Part shown: positions 4,148-6,972 of the stretch, piece by piece
How positions within the stretch are numbered: position 1 is the first letter of the stretch
Layout: each line of letters starts with the position of its first letter
Origin: Kiritimatiellia bacterium
Lineage (GTDB): Bacteria; Verrucomicrobiota; Kiritimatiellia; CAIQIC01; Lenti-01
NCBI GenBank assembly: GCA_018432565.1
Contig: JAHDSS010000126.1
Span: 1-6,972, forward strand
Reading direction: 5' to 3'
DNA: 6,972 nt
The notes under the pieces: generated by a model
The model's database searches: none
The model's input: only the letters and a program-made list of their open reading frames with translations
Told to the model about the DNA's origin: nothing
Program-made: the position numbers and the translations under genes

Positions 4148-6972
4148 ATGAAGTTGCCGTCCAGTATTCGACGTCCGGGAGCTGCCGCTCTGCTGCTGCT
4201 GGCCGCCGGGTTGAGCGTCTGGCTGTTTTCGCGTCTGCAGTCGCCGCGGTCCGCCGCATCCGATCCCGGCCCCACCTTGCAGGAAGCCGCCATCGCCTCC
4301 CGTGCCGCGGTTCGCGCCGTGCGCCCGCAGTTGTCTCCGCCTCCGACGGAGCCTCCCCCGGACGGCCCCGCCATCCGCCTGCGAACCGGCATCGTGCGGC
4401 CGGGCATCCCGCTGGACGCCGCGCCCGCCCATGCCCGGCCGTCCGCCCGGGGCTTTCCCTGGCTGGTCTTGTTCGACGCCCCCGTCCGTCCCGAATGGCG
4501 AACCGCCATCGAACAGGCCGGCGGTGTCATCCGCTCGTATCTGCCCGATCACGCGCTGCTGACGGAAGGGACCGCGGAGGTGCGCGATCGCATTCGCCGT
4601 CTTCCCCATGTGGCGTGGACCGGCGAATACCGCCCAGAACAGAAAATCCAGCCGCTGCTGGCAGCTCTCGCCCGCGAGGAACCCGCTCTGCCCGTGCCGG
4701 TGACTCTCCAGACCTTCGCACCCGACGATGTGGATGGCCTGGCTGGCGAACTGGCCGCCGCCGGAGCGTCGGACATCCGCACCGCTCCCGGCAGGCGCTG
4801 GGGACTCGTTCGCGCGGCTTTGCCGGCGCGGGCGGCCATCGAAATGGCCCGCCTGCCTGAAGTCCAGTGGGTCGAATATCACGAGCCGCCCCGGATCCTC
4901 AACGACATGGCCCGCGCGTCCGAACGCCTGAACGTGGATGCCGTCCGCGAGGTTCACGGCCTCGACGGCACCGGACAGATCGTCGCCATCGCCGATACCG
5001 GCCTGGATTCGGGCGATGTCGCCACGCTGCATCCGGACTTTGGCGGACGTCTCATCCAGGTGCTGGATATCGGACGTCTCACAAACTGGAGCGACACCTA
5101 CTATCACGGCACCCACGTCGCCGCCTCCGTGCTGGGCACCGGCGCGGCCTCCGACGGTCAGTACCGCGGCGTCGCCCCCGGCGCCGGACTGGTTTTTCAG
5201 TCCATCCTGGATCCCTACGACTATCTCGCCCTCCCCGACGATTTGAACGAGTTGTACGGCCCCACATTCGACCTCGGCGCGCGCGTCCATTCCGACAGCT
5301 GGGGCAGCGCCGTCGCCGGGGAATATACCAGCGACGCCATGACCACCGATGAATTCATCTGGGATCACCCCGGCATGCTCATCACCTTCGCCGCCGGCAA
5401 CGTCGGCACCGACGGCGATTACGACGGCCTCGTGGACCCCTTGTCGCTCGATTCCCCCGCCTCCGCCAAGAACGTGCTGGCCGTCGGCGCTTCCGAAAGC
5501 GGCCGGCCGCCGGGCAGCGGCGGCCGCACCGCGGCCACCTACGGGCAGCTCTGGTATATCGATTACCGCGCCGAACCCCTCCGGTCCGACTACGTGTCCT
5601 CCAGCCCCCCCGGGGCACCGCCGGGCATGGCGGCTTATTCCTCCCGCGGCCCCGCCGCCGACGGCCGAACCAAGCCCGACATCGTGGCGCCCGGCACCGA
5701 TATCATTTCGGCGCGGTCGCGCGCCTCCTCCGACACCGGCTGGGGCCTGCTGGCCGGCAACACCAACTATTGCTTCATGGGCGGCACCAGCATGTCCACC
5801 CCGCTGGCCGCCGGCTCCGCCCTTCTCGTCCGCCAGTACGCCACCGATGTGCTCGGCCTGGACAGTCCTTCCGCCGCGCTGCTGAAAGCCGCCCTGTCCG
5901 GCGGCGCCCGTTCGCTCTCCCCCGGCCAGTACGGCACCGGCGCCGCCCGCGAAATCCCCCCCGCCCCAAGGCCGAATTCCGTCGAAGGCTGGGGACTGAT
6001 CGATGTCGGCGGCACCCTGTTTCCCACCAGCGGCTTGGCAGCGGTCCTGATGGAAGGCCCGGAACCGCTCGCCACCGGCCAGAGTGTTGCCTTCCCGTTC
6101 GCGGTCACCAGTCCGGCCCCGCTGACCGCCGTCATGGCCTACAGCGACTATCCCTCCGCCCTGGCCGCCGCCGTCAACCTGGTGAACGATCTCGACCTGA
6201 CGCTGACCGCCCCCGGCGGCGCGGTTCATCATCCCAACGGGCTCTCCGGCCCCGACACCCTCAACAATATCGAAGGCGTGGATGTACCCGCCCCCGCTCC
6301 CGGCGTCTGGACCCTGACCGTCACCGCGACCAATGTCCCCGAAGGCCCCCAGCCTTTCGCCCTCTACCTGCGCGGCGCCATCGCCCTGCCGGCCGCCATC
6401 GAACACACCCCGCTGGAAACCACCTGGATCACCGATGCGCCGTATCCCGTCGCGGCCGAGGTCACCTCCGCCGGCGCGCTGGATCCCGCCTCCGTTCTGC
6501 TCCATTGGAATACGACCGGCGTCACCAACGACTTCGCCACCGTCGCCATGACCACCACCAACGGCCGCCTCTTCGAGGCCTCCATCCCCCCCCAGCCGGT
6601 CGGCACCCGCGTGCACTATTATCTCTCCGCCGGCCCCGCCGAACTGCCCGCCACCCATCCCGCCGGATTCCCCGCCGAACTCCATGCGTTTGATGTCACC
6701 CCGCCCATCGCCCTGGCCGTCAGCGGCCTGCCGGGGTCTTTCTTCAGCGTGGAACCGGCCTACGGCCTGCATACCCTCGCCTCGAATGCGAACCTCCGCG
6801 CCGAAGCCTTCTATCCGCCCGACGGCACCAACGGCTGGCGCACCGCCTGCGCCGGCTGGCAGGGCGCGGGCTCCGTCCCCGCCTCCGGCACCGGCAGCGT
6901 CTGCACCTTCACCCTGACCGGCCCGTCCATCATCACCTGGCTCTGGCAGGAACAAACCGCCCTGACGCACGA
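4148..6972 (+). CDS. Exported subtilisin-family (S8) serine protease, Kp43-like, multidomain; 3' end outside window
   Basis: A secreted or envelope endopeptidase; 941 codons are visible with no stop. The N terminus has basic residues and a hydrophobic stretch (about 12-27), a signal peptide or anchor without a clear cleavage site. A Pro-rich linker leads to two related prodomain-like units (about 104-160 and 182-250), each ending LPxVxW. The catalytic domain (about 255-628) has the complete S8 tetrad: D283 in IADTGLD, H320 in HGTHVAA, oxyanion N418 in AAGNVG and S548 in GGTSMSTPLAAG. A jelly-roll domain (about 629-745), with NLVNDLDLTLTAPGG and NNIEGVDVPAPAPGVW, matches the domain that follows the catalytic core in Bacillus Kp43-type proteases. 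Next come an Ig-like unit (about 750-835) and a Cys/Gly/Trp-rich module from about 872. ATG 4148 is the first in-frame start after TAG at 4124 and has AGGA six bases upstream. Natural substrates are unknown; scavenging external protein is a reasonable inference. Confidence 0.93.
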   Translation, partial: MKLPSSIRRPGAAALLLLAAGLSVWLFSRLQSPRSAASDPGPTLQEAAIASRAAVRAVRPQLSPPPTEPPPDGPAIRLRTGIVRPGIPLDAAPAHARPSARGFPWLVLFDAPVRPEWRTAIEQAGGVIRSYLPDHALLTEGTAEVRDRIRRLPHVAWTGEYRPEQKIQPLLAALAREEPALPVPVTLQTFAPDDVDGLAGELAAAGASDIRTAPGRRWGLVRAALPARAAIEMARLPEVQWVEYHEPPRILNDMARASERLNVDAVREVHGLDGTGQIVAIADTGLDSGDVATLHPDFGGRLIQVLDIGRLTNWSDTYYHGTHVAASVLGTGAASDGQYRGVAPGAGLVFQSILDPYDYLALPDDLNELYGPTFDLGARVHSDSWGSAVAGEYTSDAMTTDEFIWDHPGMLITFAAGNVGTDGDYDGLVDPLSLDSPASAKNVLAVGASESGRPPGSGGRTAATYGQLWYIDYRAEPLRSDYVSSSPPGAPPGMAAYSSRGPAADGRTKPDIVAPGTDIISARSRASSDTGWGLLAGNTNYCFMGGTSMSTPLAAGSALLVRQYATDVLGLDSPSAALLKAALSGGARSLSPGQYGTGAAREIPPAPRPNSVEGWGLIDVGGTLFPTSGLAAVLMEGPEPLATGQSVAFPFAVTSPAPLTAVMAYSDYPSALAAAVNLVNDLDLTLTAPGGAVHHPNGLSGPDTLNNIEGVDVPAPAPGVWTLTVTATNVPEGPQPFALYLRGAIALPAAIEHTPLETTWITDAPYPVAAEVTSAGALDPASVLLHWNTTGVTNDFATVAMTTTNGRLFEASIPPQPVGTRVHYYLSAGPAELPATHPAGFPAELHAFDVTPPIALAVSGLPGSFFSVEPAYGLHTLASNANLRAEAFYPPDGTNGWRTACAGWQGAGSVPASGTGSVCTFTLTGPSIITWLWQEQTALTH

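Noticed and set aside
4136..6970. Very long open frame (944 codons) on the minus strand opposite the protease
   Set aside because: It is the antisense shadow of a validated S8 protease. Heavy NNC codon use on the plus strand removes stops from this frame. Its product is a Gly/Ala/Arg-rich string with no recognisable domain.
1..6972. CRISPR arrays, tRNA or rRNA genes, insertion sequences, phage or toxin-antitoxin genes
   Set aside because: No regularly spaced repeats, cloverleaf sequences, transposase motifs or small paired genes were seen on either strand by eye. A covariance or profile search would be needed to exclude subtle RNAs.

Overview
This window is strongly G+C-rich (by eye about two thirds) and densely coding. 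It holds seven genes: six on the minus strand (positions 1-4008) and one large gene on the plus strand (4148 to the right edge, unfinished). In transcription order the minus-strand genes are a membrane-anchored lytic transglycosylase, rpmE (ribosomal protein L31), prfA (peptide chain release factor 1), prmC (release factor glutamine methyltransferase), a small membrane protein with four DnaJ-type CxxCxGxG zinc motifs, and ffh (signal recognition particle GTPase, cut by the left edge). The plus-strand gene is an exported subtilisin-family (S8) protease with a Kp43-like layout.

Organism: the order rpmE-prfA-prmC-ffh is, from memory, the order in Chlamydia (L31, prfA, hemK/prmC, ffh, then rpsP-trmD-rplS). 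This points to the PVC superphylum. The high G+C, the big modular exported protease and its last domain (a Cys/Gly/Trp-rich module I associate with Kiritimatiellota, Lentisphaerota and Verrucomicrobiota) favour a free-living PVC lineage, perhaps Kiritimatiellota, over a chlamydia. This placement is an inference.

Layout: 1-3287 is a translation/secretion operon. RF1 carries the GGQ loop whose glutamine PrmC methylates, so enzyme and substrate are encoded in adjacent, 1-nt-overlapping genes. prmC then overlaps the zinc-motif gene by about 55 nt, and that gene ends 3 nt before ffh. A strong hairpin followed by a T-rich stretch lies between rpmE and prfA, so L31 may be made in excess of the downstream proteins. 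3288-3423 holds a candidate rpmE promoter and a leader hairpin. 3424-4008 is the transglycosylase. 4009-4147 is a divergent promoter region with a candidate promoter for each direction and two short dyads. 4148-6972 is the protease.

Most of the window is housekeeping. The most unusual item is the orphan, membrane-anchored DnaJ-type zinc domain protein between prmC and ffh. I see no CRISPR array, tRNA, rRNA, insertion sequence or phage gene. No complete new multi-gene system is evident.
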